From contig CANQCS010000005.1 of the NCBI GenBank assembly GCA_947589745.1, forward strand, positions 34,067-98,066: DNA of 64,000 nt. The letters are read 5' to 3'. The notes beneath the pieces are model-generated. The model ran no database searches. It saw only the letters and a program-made list of their open reading frames with translations, and was not told where the DNA came from. The number at the start of each line of letters is the position of its first letter. Positions within the stretch are counted from its first letter, which is position 1. Of this stretch, positions 1 through 7,256 are shown in pieces. A program made the translations under genes and the position numbers. This DNA comes from an uncultured Oscillospiraceae bacterium (GTDB taxonomy: Bacteria; Bacillota; Clostridia; Oscillospirales; Oscillospiraceae).

Positions 1-1
1 G

Positions 2-130
2 CCCGAGGAGGCGGAGGCGGTATCCCACGCCGCCTACCAGCAGCGGCAGTTCGACCTGCTGGCCGATGGCGTCCGCAGCGCGCTGGACATGCCCGCCATC
101 TACCGCATACTGGACCATTCTTTTTCTTGA
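2..130 (+). CDS. cobQ: C-terminal end of probable cobyric acid synthase (partial)
   Basis: Only the last 42 codons lie in the window, reading in from the left edge to a TGA at 128-130. The peptide contains FDLLADGVRSALDMPAIYRI, which resembles the C-terminal helix of CobQ/CbiP, the glutamine-dependent amidase that makes adenosylcobyric acid in cobalamin synthesis. The catalytic domains are outside the window, so the assignment rests on this tail alone. The last residues (HSFS) and the stop codon come from the palindrome of repeat A, so the native C-terminus may have been altered by the repeat. Confidence 0.45.
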   Translation, partial: PEEAEAVSHAAYQQRQFDLLADGVRSALDMPAIYRILDHSFS

Positions 131-228
131 AAGAAAAAGAATCAAAAAGAACTTTACCCTCGCTCTCAAAGCGCTGCGGCCCCCGGGTCTTCCGCCCGGT
201 GACGATACGCTCTTCTCAGGGAGAGAAC
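117..228 (+). repeat. Repeat family A, copy 1
   Basis: Begins with the palindrome ATTCTTTTTCTTGAAAGAAA and continues with AAAAAGAACTTTACCCTCGC, the tail shared by all copies. It lies directly 3' of the cobQ-like gene and contains its stop codon. The distal part has diverged (ccgggtcttccgcccgg replaces the usual sequence). Confidence 0.85.
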
Positions 229-245
229 CGCTTCACAGCAGAAAC

Positions 246-276
246 GTGGGGCAGACGAAACCTGTCTGCCCCGCGT
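246..276 (+). terminator. Hairpin after the cobQ-like gene
   Basis: GGGGCAGAC and GTCTGCCCC form a 9-bp stem followed by GCGTTT. It probably ends transcription from the left-edge gene. Confidence 0.5.
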
Positions 277-297
277 TTCCGCATCGACACCTGTATG

Positions 298-331
298 AAA
301 AAAGGACGTGCCTCCCGGCACGTCCTTTTAA
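298..331 (-). terminator. Terminator of the 263-aa membrane protein gene
   Basis: AAAAGGACGTGCC and GGCACGTCCTTTT form a strong stem with A and T tracts on either side, so it could work in both directions. It starts 8 bp after the minus-strand stop codon. Confidence 0.85.
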
Positions 332-339
332 TCAATTCC

Positions 340-1131
340 TTACATCAGCTTCGTGGTGTAGTACACCAGCTCCGCAAAGAGCAGGATACCAGCCACCCAC
401 ATCACGTAGTAGGTCAGGGTGGGCAGCGCCAGCGCCGCCAGCACACAGACAAGCCCAGCCCCCAGGGTGGCATAGACAATGCGGTAGTCGCACTCCACGG
501 AGAAGATCCGAATGTCCTTCAGCTTGCCCTCGTTCTGCTGGACCTTGCGCACCAGCGCGGCCGCGGCGACCAGGAGCACAGCGCCAACCACCGCGCCCAC
601 GATCACCGGCACCCCCCAGGTGACGGAGGCAGCCGAGGCGCCCCGGATCCACACGGTAAAGAGCACACAGGCCAGCGCCGTGGTGCACAGGAAGCACTCA
701 TGCTGATACAGCAGGTAGACCAGCGCCAGCACCGTGACCACGGGGACCAGGATGCACATGGCGGTGACGCCGGTGCCGTCCGTGAACTGGGTCATGACCC
801 AGCCGGACACCGCCAGGAACAGGCCGATGCCGAGGCACAGGGACCCGGCCATGGACATGGTTCTCGCCTTTTTGCCCGTCTTCTTTTTGGATAGGTAGAG
901 GATCACGCCGCCCACCACAGCGGCGATCAGTCCCGCCAGGGCGCCCCAGCGGAGGACGTGATACCACGTGAGCATGGTATCCACATAACCGGCCACGTAG
1001 CCGCGGTAGACGATCAGCAAATAACACTCTGCGGCGAGGCCCAGCAGGAATGCGTTAAACACCCGGCGCAGAGTCAGATTTTCCTTCTCTTCCCGCTCCG
1101 CCCGCTTCTGACTGATAGGTTTCTTCGACAT
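340..1131 (-). CDS. Polytopic membrane protein of unknown function
   Basis: This is a 263-aa protein with a charged cytoplasmic N-terminus (SKKPISQKRAEREEKENL) followed by about seven hydrophobic segments, near residues 23-48, 62-80, 91-113, 120-140, 145-160, 168-190 and 215-258. I recognise no catalytic motif or named family. It has a good ribosome binding site (GGAGGG), its own promoter upstream and its own terminator, so it looks monocistronic. Nothing in its neighbourhood points to a substrate. Confidence 0.8.
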   Translation of the reverse strand: MSKKPISQKRAEREEKENLTLRRVFNAFLLGLAAECYLLIVYRGYVAGYVDTMLTWYHVLRWGALAGLIAAVVGGVILYLSKKKTGKKARTMSMAGSLCLGIGLFLAVSGWVMTQFTDGTGVTAMCILVPVVTVLALVYLLYQHECFLCTTALACVLFTVWIRGASAASVTWGVPVIVGAVVGAVLLVAAAALVRKVQQNEGKLKDIRIFSVECDYRIVYATLGAGLVCVLAALALPTLTYYVMWVAGILLFAELVYYTTKLM

Positions 1132-1196
1132 ATATGGAACCCTCCAAATGGATTATCGTTACCGTAAAATCATCGCCTTATAGCGAACGCCTGATT

Positions 1197-1225
1197 ATTA
1201 TATCAGAGCCGTGCATATTTTGCAA
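1197..1225 (-). promoter_or_regulatory. Sigma-A promoter of the 263-aa membrane protein gene
   Basis: On the minus strand TTGCAA, a 17-bp spacer and TATAAT lie about 65 bp upstream of the start codon. Confidence 0.75.
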
Positions 1226-1303
1226 GAGAAAATATTTTTTTATCTGAAAAAGAGGATCGTTCCCCGGAGAGGGACTTATCCGTCCCTCCCACGAGAAGCC
1301 TCT

Positions 1304-1395
1304 TTCGTTACCGTGCGGGAAACGCCGGTATCGCAGCGTCTTGAGAGCGACAGTAAAGTTCTTTTTGATTCTTTTTCTTTCAGGAAAAAGAATCA
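1304..1395 (-). repeat. Repeat family A, copy 2
   Basis: Same element in minus orientation, with the palindrome next to mreB. The TGA of mreB (1393-1395) is the first triplet of the palindrome TGATTCTTTTTCCTGAAAGA. The far end matches the conserved TTCGTTACCGTG block. Confidence 0.85.
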
Positions 1396-2421
1396 GTTGA
1401 CCTGACGGCGGCGGGAGAGGTTGATGGTGCCCTCCTGGAGCTCGCCGATCATATCCAGGCTCTGGCCCGTGCCCTGGGCCACGCAGGCGATGGCGTTCTC
1501 CGCCACCATGGTGGCGATGCCGGTACGGGAGGTGATGAGCTTGTCGAAGCCGTACACCAGGCTGCCGCCGCCGGTCATGACGATGCCGTTGGTGGACACG
1601 TCCGCGATCAGCTCCGGGGGCGTCCGCTCCAGCACCGCGTGGATGCTCTCCAGGATGCGCTCGGTGGGCTCCTCAAAGGCCTCCATCATCTCCACGGAGG
1701 ACACGGTGATGGTCTTGGGCAGGCCGGTCAGCAGGCAGCGGCCCTTCACGTCCATGAAAGCCTCCTCCTCCCGGGGATAGACGCAGCCAATGGCCATCTT
1801 CATCCGCTCCGCCGTGCTCTCGCCCACCAGGATGTTGTGCTTGCGGCGCATATACTTGACCACGGACTCGTTGAACTGGTCCCCGGCCACCTTGATGGAG
1901 GCGGACTCCACCACGCCGCCCAGGGAGATGACCGCGATATCGGCGGTACCGCCGCCGATATCCACCACCATGTGGCCGTCGGGCTTCTGGATATCGATGC
2001 CCGCGCCGATGGCGGCGGCCACGGGCTCCTCGATGAGGTACACCCGGCGGCAGCCGGCCTGGATGCCCGCGTCCACCACGGCGCGCTCCTCTACCTCGGT
2101 GATGCCGGAGGGCACGCAGATGATGACCCGGGGTTTGAAGATCATAAACCCGGCCACCTTGCGGATGAACTCCTTCAGCATCCGCTCGGTCATGTCATAG
2201 TCGGAGATGACGCCCTCCCGCAGGGGACGGATGGCGACGATATTCCCCGGGGTACGGCCCAGCATCTGGCGGGCCTCCTCGCCCACCTTCAGCAGCTTGC
2301 CGGTGTTCTTGTCCATAGCGACCACGGAGGGCTCATTGAGGACGATGCCCTTCCCTTTTACATATACCAAAACGGATGCGGTACCCAGGTCGATACCGAT
2401 GTCTTTCGCAAATGCGCACAT
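1393..2421 (-). CDS. mreB: Rod shape-determining protein MreB/Mbl
   Basis: This 342-aa bacterial actin homologue is of typical length. It shows the phosphate-1 motif (DIGIDLGTASVLVYV), the phosphate-2 motif (VVDIGGGTADIAVIS) and the adenosine motif (MTGGGSLVYGFDKL) of the actin/Hsp70 ATPase fold. MreB proteins assemble on the inner membrane face and guide lateral wall synthesis. The gene stands apart from mreC/mreD, which suggests an Mbl or MreBH-like paralogue; sequence alone does not separate these. The ATG has GAGGTGG upstream. Its stop codon is supplied by repeat A. Confidence 0.95.
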   Translation of the reverse strand: MCAFAKDIGIDLGTASVLVYVKGKGIVLNEPSVVAMDKNTGKLLKVGEEARQMLGRTPGNIVAIRPLREGVISDYDMTERMLKEFIRKVAGFMIFKPRVIICVPSGITEVEERAVVDAGIQAGCRRVYLIEEPVAAAIGAGIDIQKPDGHMVVDIGGGTADIAVISLGGVVESASIKVAGDQFNESVVKYMRRKHNILVGESTAERMKMAIGCVYPREEEAFMDVKGRCLLTGLPKTITVSSVEMMEAFEEPTERILESIHAVLERTPPELIADVSTNGIVMTGGGSLVYGFDKLITSRTGIATMVAENAIACVAQGTGQSLDMIGELQEGTINLSRRRQVN

Positions 2422-2487
2422 ATACTTCCACCTCGTCCGTTGTTTTTCTATTGTGAGCAGAAACCGCTGCGGGTACTCTAAAAAACT

Positions 2488-2516
2488 ATTATACTAAGCC
2501 AACCCAATTTTTGCAA
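2488..2516 (-). promoter_or_regulatory. Sigma-A promoter of mreB
   Basis: TTGCAA, a 17-bp spacer and TATAAT on the minus strand, about 65 bp upstream of the mreB start. Confidence 0.8.
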
Positions 2517-2563
2517 GCCGTTGTGACAACTTTCTTCCTTGAATTTTCCACAAAAAGGTCCGC

Positions 2564-3241
2564 TCAGTCCTCTGTTTCTTTTTCCGGGTGTCCTCCGGCC
2601 AGCGACGCGCAGACCACCGAGGCGGCCCCCGCCTCCATCAGCGCCGCGGCGCAGGCGGAGAGGGTGCTGCCGGTGGTGGCCACGTCGTCGATGAGCAGGA
2701 ACCGCCTGCCCGCCGCCCGCTCCGGGTGGGGCACGGCGTAGACGCCCTTCACGTTTTCCCGCCGCCGGGCCGGGTCGTCCAGAGAGGACTGGGCGGGATT
2801 GTTGCGGACCTTCCGGGCGACCCGCTCCGCCTTCATGCCCATCTCCCGGGCCGCGGCCTTTGCCAGGAGCTGGGCCTGGTCGAAGCCCCGCTCGCAGCTG
2901 CGCCGGAAGCTCACCGGCACATAGGTCACGGCGTCGAACTGTCCCGCCAGCTGTCCGGCGGCCTGGGCCACATAGCGACCGAAGACCCGGGTGCGCCAGG
3001 ACTTCTTGCCGAACTTCAGGGCACGGATGCCGTCCCGCACCGGGCCCTCGTAGTAGAACGCCACGGCGCAGGGAAAGTCCCCCACCTGCCGGAGGATTTT
3101 ATCTTCCTCAATAAAGGGCAGGGCCGGCCTGCACGCTTCGCACACCCCGTCGCCGGAGCGGTCCATCAGCTGGCCGCAGAACGCACAGCGGGGAGGGAAT
3201 AAAATATCCAGCACGGCGGTGCTGAACATTTTTAGTGTCAT
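2564..3241 (-). CDS. comF: ComF family phosphoribosyltransferase-like protein
   Basis: This 225-aa protein has an N-terminal zinc ribbon (CAFCGQLMDRSGDGVCEAC) and a C-terminal phosphoribosyltransferase fold with the PRPP-binding loop FLLIDDVATTGSTLSACA. The family is needed for DNA uptake during transformation (B. subtilis ComFC, H. influenzae ComF) and in some bacteria for restart of stalled forks. Its ATG overlaps the stop of the upstream ribbon-helix-helix gene (ATGA), so translation is probably coupled. No comFA helicase gene is in view. Confidence 0.9.
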   Translation of the reverse strand: MTLKMFSTAVLDILFPPRCAFCGQLMDRSGDGVCEACRPALPFIEEDKILRQVGDFPCAVAFYYEGPVRDGIRALKFGKKSWRTRVFGRYVAQAAGQLAGQFDAVTYVPVSFRRSCERGFDQAQLLAKAAAREMGMKAERVARKVRNNPAQSSLDDPARRRENVKGVYAVPHPERAAGRRFLLIDDVATTGSTLSACAAALMEAGAASVVCASLAGGHPEKETED

Positions 3242-3420
3242 AGGTCGTCGCCCCCGATTTCGATTTCGCCGTGGCGATCCTCGAAACCTTCCACGTACTT
3301 TTCTAACGCATATTCGATCTCCTTGTTGGCCGACCGCTTGTTGCGAACGGCGATCACCTTTATTTTAGCAAGTAGCTCCTCGGATACCCTCAGGGAAAAG
3401 GGTGTGTAATAATTGCCCAT
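3238..3420 (-). CDS. Small ribbon-helix-helix (Arc-like) DNA-binding protein
   Basis: This 60-aa protein begins MGNYYTPFSLRVSEELLAKI and continues with an Arc/MetJ-like strand and two helices (VRNKRSANKEIEYALEKYV). The acidic tail is EIEIGGDDL. The ORF track starts four codons earlier at a GTG, but the ATG at 3420 is better placed behind GTGAGG. It probably acts as a dimeric repressor, of its own operon or as a toxin-antitoxin-type antitoxin; no toxin is adjacent. It overlaps comF by 4 bp. Confidence 0.75.
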   Translation of the reverse strand: MGNYYTPFSLRVSEELLAKIKVIAVRNKRSANKEIEYALEKYVEGFEDRHGEIEIGGDDL

Positions 3421-3428
3421 AACCAACC

Positions 3429-3503
3429 TCACATTGTTTGTTTTGATATCAGAGGGAGCACAACATCCAACACGGCGTCTCTGTCCATTTTGAGGCCGCT
3501 CAT
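3429..3503 (-). CDS. Possible 24-aa micro-ORF between XRE and RHH genes
   Basis: This ORF is too short for the track. The ATG (3501-3503) overlaps the TGA of the XRE gene as ATGA and has a perfect AGGAGG eight bases upstream. The peptide (MSGLKMDRDAVLDVVLPLIS and four more residues) ends 8 bp before the RHH start, and the RHH ribosome binding site overlaps its last codons. The arrangement suggests translational coupling along the operon; whether the peptide itself acts is unknown. Confidence 0.4.
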   Translation of the reverse strand: MSGLKMDRDAVLDVVLPLISKQTM

Positions 3504-3721
3504 AATAACCTCCTGGGATACGGGCGCTTCTCGTCGGTCAGCCCGGCCAGATAATCCATGCTGGTATCCAGCGCCAGCGCGATGCGGCGCAGCTGCTCAA
3601 AGGTATAATACCGCTTGCCGTTCTCCAGCTTGGAATAATCGCTCTGGTCGATGCCGGTCAGCATTTGCATTTTGATCTGCGTATAGCCCCGCTCTTTGCG
3701 GAGTTCCTGTAACCTGGTCAT
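3500..3721 (-). CDS. Small XRE-family HTH regulator
   Basis: This 73-aa protein is one Cro/C1-type helix-turn-helix domain: TRLQELRKERGYTQIKMQML, then GIDQSDYSKLENGKRYYTFEQ and DTSMDYLAGLTDEK. It is first in a coupled set of XRE, micro-ORF, RHH and comF. A short palindrome, GTCAATTTGAC (3742-3752), lies just upstream of its start and could be an autoregulatory operator. Confidence 0.85.
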   Translation of the reverse strand: MTRLQELRKERGYTQIKMQMLTGIDQSDYSKLENGKRYYTFEQLRRIALALDTSMDYLAGLTDEKRPYPRRLL

Positions 3722-3782
3722 ATCATCACCAACTCTATTATGTCAATTTGACCTATTCAAATTATGGTGATTCTGACCTATT

Positions 3783-4090
3783 GCGTGGGGCTCCGCCCCC
3801 TCGGAAATGATTTGCACCTTGCAGGTGCAGGCGCTCCCCTGGGTTACTTTTCCCTTGCCGGAAAAGTAACCAAAAGGGCCCTCAAGGGGCTGGCGCCCCC
3901 TGAGAACCCCTCATTTCTTTTTTTATTTTGCGCTCACCCTTTGGTTGGTTGGGTCTAAACTGTTCTTGCTCCCGTGTATGAGGCGAAGCGGCTACTTTAG
4001 TATGTTCACAAGAAATACCAGCAAAAATCCCTCGGCGCGTCCCACGTTTCGGGGTGCTACTTACCCTTCGTGCGTCCATGCTTACCTCGC
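3783..4090 (+). repeat. Repeat family B, copy 1 (hairpin string plus tail)
   Basis: It contains in order hairpin h1 (TGGGGCTCCGCCCC), h2 (GCACCTTGCAGGTGC), h3 (GGTTACTTTTCC with GGAAAAGTAACC), h4 (CTCAAGGGGCTGGCGCCCCC with TGAG), then a conserved tail with TTTTGCGCTC and CTGTTCTTGCTCCCGTGTAT. The same order occurs in reverse at 48180-48444, and the hairpin part alone at 47824-47949. It fills most of the 430-bp gap between the XRE operon and the small membrane gene; I see no gene in that gap. Confidence 0.75.
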
Positions 4091-4153
4091 AAGATGGAGG
4101 GGATTGGCGGAACTGGGTGGGAATGGTGGAGAGAGTGGAGCGGGGCGGATAGT

Positions 4154-4381
4154 TTAACCTTTCTGTTTCTTCTCACACAGCACCCACAGCCCCAGACACA
4201 CCAGCGCTCCCGCCGCGAACGGCACGGCGGGCAGCAGTCCTACCCAGGCCGGTGCGCTGCATCCCCCGTACTTTCCGCAGTAGTACATGGACACGTTGTT
4301 CCACGCCCCCACCCCCACCGCCAGATGGGACAGGATCAAAGTCACGGTCAGCAGGACCCGTGGCAGCCATTTGCTTTTCAT
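4154..4381 (-). CDS. Small two-helix membrane protein
   Basis: This 75-aa protein has hydrophobic segments at about residues 8-26 and 46-68 and a basic tail (CEKKQKG). The loop between them carries two cysteines (YYCGKYGGCSAPAW). It has a strong ribosome binding site (AAGGAGA) and lies 17 bp after an XRE regulator that itself ends in membrane helices, so the two probably form a membrane signalling pair. I do not recognise a named family. Confidence 0.6.
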   Translation of the reverse strand: MKSKWLPRVLLTVTLILSHLAVGVGAWNNVSMYYCGKYGGCSAPAWVGLLPAVPFAAGALVCLGLWVLCEKKQKG

Positions 4382-4398
4382 ATCGCCGTCTCCTTACA

Positions 4399-4854
4399 TT
4401 ACTTTTTTCGGAGAAGCAGCACGATCCCGCAAACCACCGCCGCGGCGCACAGTCCCAGCAGTATCCCGCCGCCGTCGATGGTCACCATCGACGACTCGCT
4501 CAAAACCTCCGCCGCCTCGGGCCGGAGCACCATGGCCAGCGCCCATGCCGCCAGACACACCAACCCGGCGGCGATCAGCCCCAGCCCCAGCGCGTTCCGC
4601 CGCCGGTCTGTCCCCTGTGTAGATTCCGGCGGTGTTTCACGTGAAACATCTGTTCTGATATCCTCCTTCAGCAGCGCGTCCAGGCTCACGCCGAAGTAGG
4701 TGCTGATGGCCAGCAGCTTGTCCGTGTCGGGGGTGGCCTGGCCGCCCTCCCACTTGGAGACGGCCTGCCGGCTGACGCCCAGGGCCTCGGCCAGCTTCTC
4801 CTGGCTCAGCCCCCTGGCCTTCCGCAGCTCGTAGAGTTTTTCGGGAAATCCCAT
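4399..4854 (-). CDS. XRE-family regulator with C-terminal membrane segments
   Basis: This 151-aa protein has an N-terminal HTH (LSQEKLAEALGVSRQAVSKW, then EGGQATPDTDKLL) and, after a hydrophilic linker, two hydrophobic helices at about residues 87-107 and 127-147. Such HTH-plus-membrane proteins are common in Clostridia and are thought to sense envelope state. The linker codons for VSRET form a perfect parS site (separate entry). The gene has its own promoter and appears to be co-transcribed with the downstream two-helix protein. Confidence 0.8.
   Translation of the reverse strand: MGFPEKLYELRKARGLSQEKLAEALGVSRQAVSKWEGGQATPDTDKLLAISTYFGVSLDALLKEDIRTDVSRETPPESTQGTDRRRNALGLGLIAAGLVCLAAWALAMVLRPEAAEVLSESSMVTIDGGGILLGLCAAAVVCGIVLLLRKK
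4633..4648. promoter_or_regulatory. parS chromosome segregation site
   Basis: TGTTTCACGTGAAACA is a perfect 16-bp palindrome and fits the consensus parS bound by ParB/Spo0J in Firmicutes. It lies inside the XRE regulator gene, encoding VSRET. parS sites normally cluster around the replication origin. Confidence 0.85.
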
Positions 4855-4945
4855 GTTGCTTCACCTGCCTCTAAGGATACCGGAAACGGCGGTGGAATGC
4901 GATACACGCGGGCTGACACTTCCGCAACCCACGGTAGCAGTTGTT

Positions 4946-4974
4946 ATCATACCCGTTTTCCCGCCAAAAAGCAA
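4946..4974 (-). promoter_or_regulatory. Promoter of the XRE-membrane regulator
   Basis: TTGCTT, a 17-bp spacer and TATGAT on the minus strand. The -35 box overlaps the T tract of the preceding terminator. Confidence 0.65.
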
Positions 4975-5004
4975 GGCCGCCGTGGCACCCCCGGCGGCCT
5001 TGCG
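4969..5004 (-). terminator. Terminator of the lipoprotein/HTH/DUF2975 operon
   Basis: GCAAGGCCGCCG pairs with CGGCGGCCTTGC, followed on the minus strand by TTTTTGG. It lies directly after the lipoprotein stop codon. Confidence 0.85.
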
Positions 5005-5006
5005 CG

Positions 5007-5948
5007 CTATTTCAGGATAGACAGGCTGGCATAGGACCCGCACCCCGCGTCGTCCAGGAGCACCACCCCGTGGGAGATATCCTCCTCCCCCAGGTCGTAG
5101 GCGGTGTGCTTCCTGCCACCGTTGGCGTAGCTCTCCTCCACCACCACCCAGGCGGTCCCCGCCGCGCAGCGGAACTCCGGCATCGGATCGGACAGCGCCA
5201 CATCCTCCGTCCCCAGCAGGGCGCCGTCCCCGCCGTACTGGTACACCGTCAGTTGTTCCAGCCGCTCCACCTGCCGGACCTCCACGGTGATGGACACGGT
5301 GGTCTCCTCCTCCGTCTCCCCGTTCCTGGTGCTCCGGTAGGTCTGGTCTTCGTTGACGGTCATGCCCCCGGCGCCGCCGTAGCTGTTGCCGCTGCCGTCC
5401 ATGTAGAACCGGCCGTCCCGGGTCTGGTACACCCGGTAGAGGGTCCAGATCGTGCCGGTGTCCTGCTCCGACCAGTCCGGCCCCGCGCCAAGGGGCGGGC
5501 CCACATAGATTACGCCGCTGGCGGACATGTACGCCCCCTCGTCGGTGTGTTTGATCTGGGTCCCCTCCTCGCCGGGCCCCATGTCGGACTGGACGGCGCT
5601 CACCGGATACCCGTTCTCGTTGTAGGTGTAGAGCAGCAGCCTATACCCTTTCTTCATCCCCGGGAAGGTCACGTTCCCCGCCTCGTCCGTCACGCCGAAG
5701 AGTACCTCCCGGTCGAAGGCCACATTCCCGATACCATCCAGCTTCATGCTCTCGGACCCGTAGACCTCCAGGGCCGGGTTGTCGTAGAAATCGCTCCTGA
5801 TCTGGCCCTCCGTATCCATCTGTTCGGCCACCGCGTAGAAGCCGCAGAAGACGTCCTCATAGTCCTCCTCCTTCTCCGGCCGCGCCAGGGAACAGCCGGA
5901 GAGGCACAGGCTCAGGACCAGCGCCAGGCAGAAAATTTTACTTTTCAT
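5007..5948 (-). CDS. Secreted lipoprotein of unknown function
   Basis: This 313-aa protein begins MKSKIFCLALVLSLCLSGCS, a lipoprotein signal with lipobox LSGC, so it is probably tethered to the outer membrane face. The rest is acidic and strand-rich, with no recognised domain. I moved the start nine codons down from the ORF track, because the ATG at 5948 has GGAGG at the right distance. It overlaps the upstream HTH gene by 11 bp and is last in a DUF2975-like/HTH/lipoprotein operon, so it may be an output of that module. Confidence 0.8.
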   Translation of the reverse strand: MKSKIFCLALVLSLCLSGCSLARPEKEEDYEDVFCGFYAVAEQMDTEGQIRSDFYDNPALEVYGSESMKLDGIGNVAFDREVLFGVTDEAGNVTFPGMKKGYRLLLYTYNENGYPVSAVQSDMGPGEEGTQIKHTDEGAYMSASGVIYVGPPLGAGPDWSEQDTGTIWTLYRVYQTRDGRFYMDGSGNSYGGAGGMTVNEDQTYRSTRNGETEEETTVSITVEVRQVERLEQLTVYQYGGDGALLGTEDVALSDPMPEFRCAAGTAWVVVEESYANGGRKHTAYDLGEEDISHGVVLLDDAGCGSYASLSILK

Positions 5949-6168
5949 CGTCCGTTTCCTCCAATCGTCCGTCAAAGCGGAGGATGTCCCCCACCTGACA
6001 GTCCAGATAGTAGCAGATTTTATTGATGGTGTGGAACCGCACGCCGCTGGCCTTCCCGGAGCGGAGAATGGACAGGTTGGCCTCGGTGATGCCCACCTTG
6101 GCGCACAGCTCCTTGCTGGTCATCCCCCGCTCCTTCAGCAGCTCGCTGAGATGCACCGTAATGGCCAT
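5938..6168 (-). CDS. YozG-like XRE regulator
   Basis: This 76-aa HTH protein (SKELCAKVGITEANLSILRS, then FHTINKICYYLDCQVGDILR) is typical of the short Cro/C1 regulators encoded beside DUF2975 membrane proteins in Firmicutes. The ATG at 6168 follows GAGGTGG and is preferred to the GTG nine bases earlier. It starts 10 bp after the DUF2975-like gene and probably represses the operon through the palindromes upstream. Confidence 0.85.
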   Translation of the reverse strand: MAITVHLSELLKERGMTSKELCAKVGITEANLSILRSGKASGVRFHTINKICYYLDCQVGDILRFDGRLEETDDEK

Positions 6169-6178
6169 GGCGTCCACC

Positions 6179-7057
6179 TCATATAATAGACGCGCTGTCG
6201 TCCTGGAGCTCCTTGCCCCGCTGGAGACATCGGCACAGCAGGTACAGCGCCGTGGACAGCACCAGGGGAAAGATGGGGAAGTCCACCCGGAAGTGGGAGC
6301 TGTACAGCGCCCCCAGCGCCGCCAGCTGGAGCACGTTGGCCGCCACCGCCAGCACCACCGTGGCCTGGGCGACGCCCTTGCAGCTCCGGGCCGTCTGTCC
6401 GCAGAGCGCCAGGGTGTCCTCCCCGAAGTCCAGGGCCCCCAGCCGTCCGGCCAGCCGCGCGCCCCACACCAGGGTCAATGCCGCCAGCAGGTTCGGCGCC
6501 AGCCGCAGCACCGCCACCGCCGCCATCACCGCCAGGGTGGGCCCCAGGTCCGGGCTGTTCGCCGCGATGGGCAGATCGCCGGTGACGGTGTTCCCGCTCT
6601 TCACCGCCTCCCAGTCCCGCAGCAGGCCGGACACGCACCCATACACCGCCGCCAGGGCCAGCAGGGCCGCGCACCCCAGCAGCAGGGGCTTCAGCGCCGC
6701 CGCCAGCCGGTCCGCCGGGGCGGCCTCCAGTCCCCGCAGCACGTCCAGGGCGAACCAGGCCACCAGCACGGACACCGCCGCCCCCGCCGACGCCATGGGG
6801 AAGAACTGCCCGCTGCCGCTCCCCAGCAGCGTGGGGTTGGCCCCGAACCAGCAGAACAGGAACAGCAGTCCCGACAGCAGCACCAGCAGACCGTCCCTGG
6901 GGTACAGCCGCTTTCGCCGCAGCCACAGCGCCAGCAGTCCCGCCAGCGGCAGCGCCGTCAGGACCAGCACCACCGCCCAGGCCGCCATATTCCCCGCCCC
7001 GCCGGACAGGGACAGCTCCCGGAGCCAGAGTCCGAATTTTCCAAACATCTCTTGCAC
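6179..7057 (-). CDS. DUF2975-like polytopic membrane protein
   Basis: This 292-aa protein has about seven hydrophobic segments. The last part (FPIFPLVLSTALYLLCRCLQ, then RGKELQDDSASII) resembles the conserved end of DUF2975 proteins, which usually occur with a YozG-like HTH gene as here. It is longer than typical DUF2975 members (about 150-200 aa), having extra N-terminal helices. The domain call is from pattern and context, not a profile search. Function is unknown. Confidence 0.65.
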   Translation of the reverse strand: MQEMFGKFGLWLRELSLSGGAGNMAAWAVVLVLTALPLAGLLALWLRRKRLYPRDGLLVLLSGLLFLFCWFGANPTLLGSGSGQFFPMASAGAAVSVLVAWFALDVLRGLEAAPADRLAAALKPLLLGCAALLALAAVYGCVSGLLRDWEAVKSGNTVTGDLPIAANSPDLGPTLAVMAAVAVLRLAPNLLAALTLVWGARLAGRLGALDFGEDTLALCGQTARSCKGVAQATVVLAVAANVLQLAALGALYSSHFRVDFPIFPLVLSTALYLLCRCLQRGKELQDDSASII

Positions 7058-7065
7058 CTCCCAAA

Positions 7066-7084
7066 ATTATCGTTCTACGATAAT
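7066..7084. promoter_or_regulatory. Operator-like palindrome before the DUF2975/HTH operon
   Basis: ATTATCGTTCTACGATAAT is a perfect palindrome with 8-bp arms. A half-site ATTATCGT recurs at 7110-7117 within the promoter spacer. The likely ligand is the YozG-like regulator of this operon. Confidence 0.6.
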
Positions 7085-7095
7085 CTGATGGTCCT

Positions 7096-7124
7096 ATGGT
7101 AGCACAGGAATTATCGTTTGTCAA
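7096..7124 (-). promoter_or_regulatory. Promoter of the DUF2975/HTH/lipoprotein operon
   Basis: TTGACA, a 17-bp spacer and TACCAT on the minus strand. The spacer contains the operator half-site ACGATAAT. Confidence 0.75.
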
Positions 7125-7193
7125 TAATTTTTAAAAGGAAATTTGTTCCTTTTTGAGGAAGTGTTAACTAACTGTAAATTTCCATGGAACGTC

Positions 7194-7223
7194 TTGACAA
7201 ATGACGACTTGTCATTGTATGAT
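7194..7223 (+). promoter_or_regulatory. Promoter and operator of the TetR/ABC operon
   Basis: TTGACA, an 18-bp spacer and TATGAT. The interrupted inverted repeat TGACAAATGACGACTTGTCA (7195-7214) overlaps the -35 box and is a plausible autoregulatory TetR site. Confidence 0.7.
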
Positions 7224-7256
7224 GTGTGCCGGATTTATACAATGGGAGGGACGATC

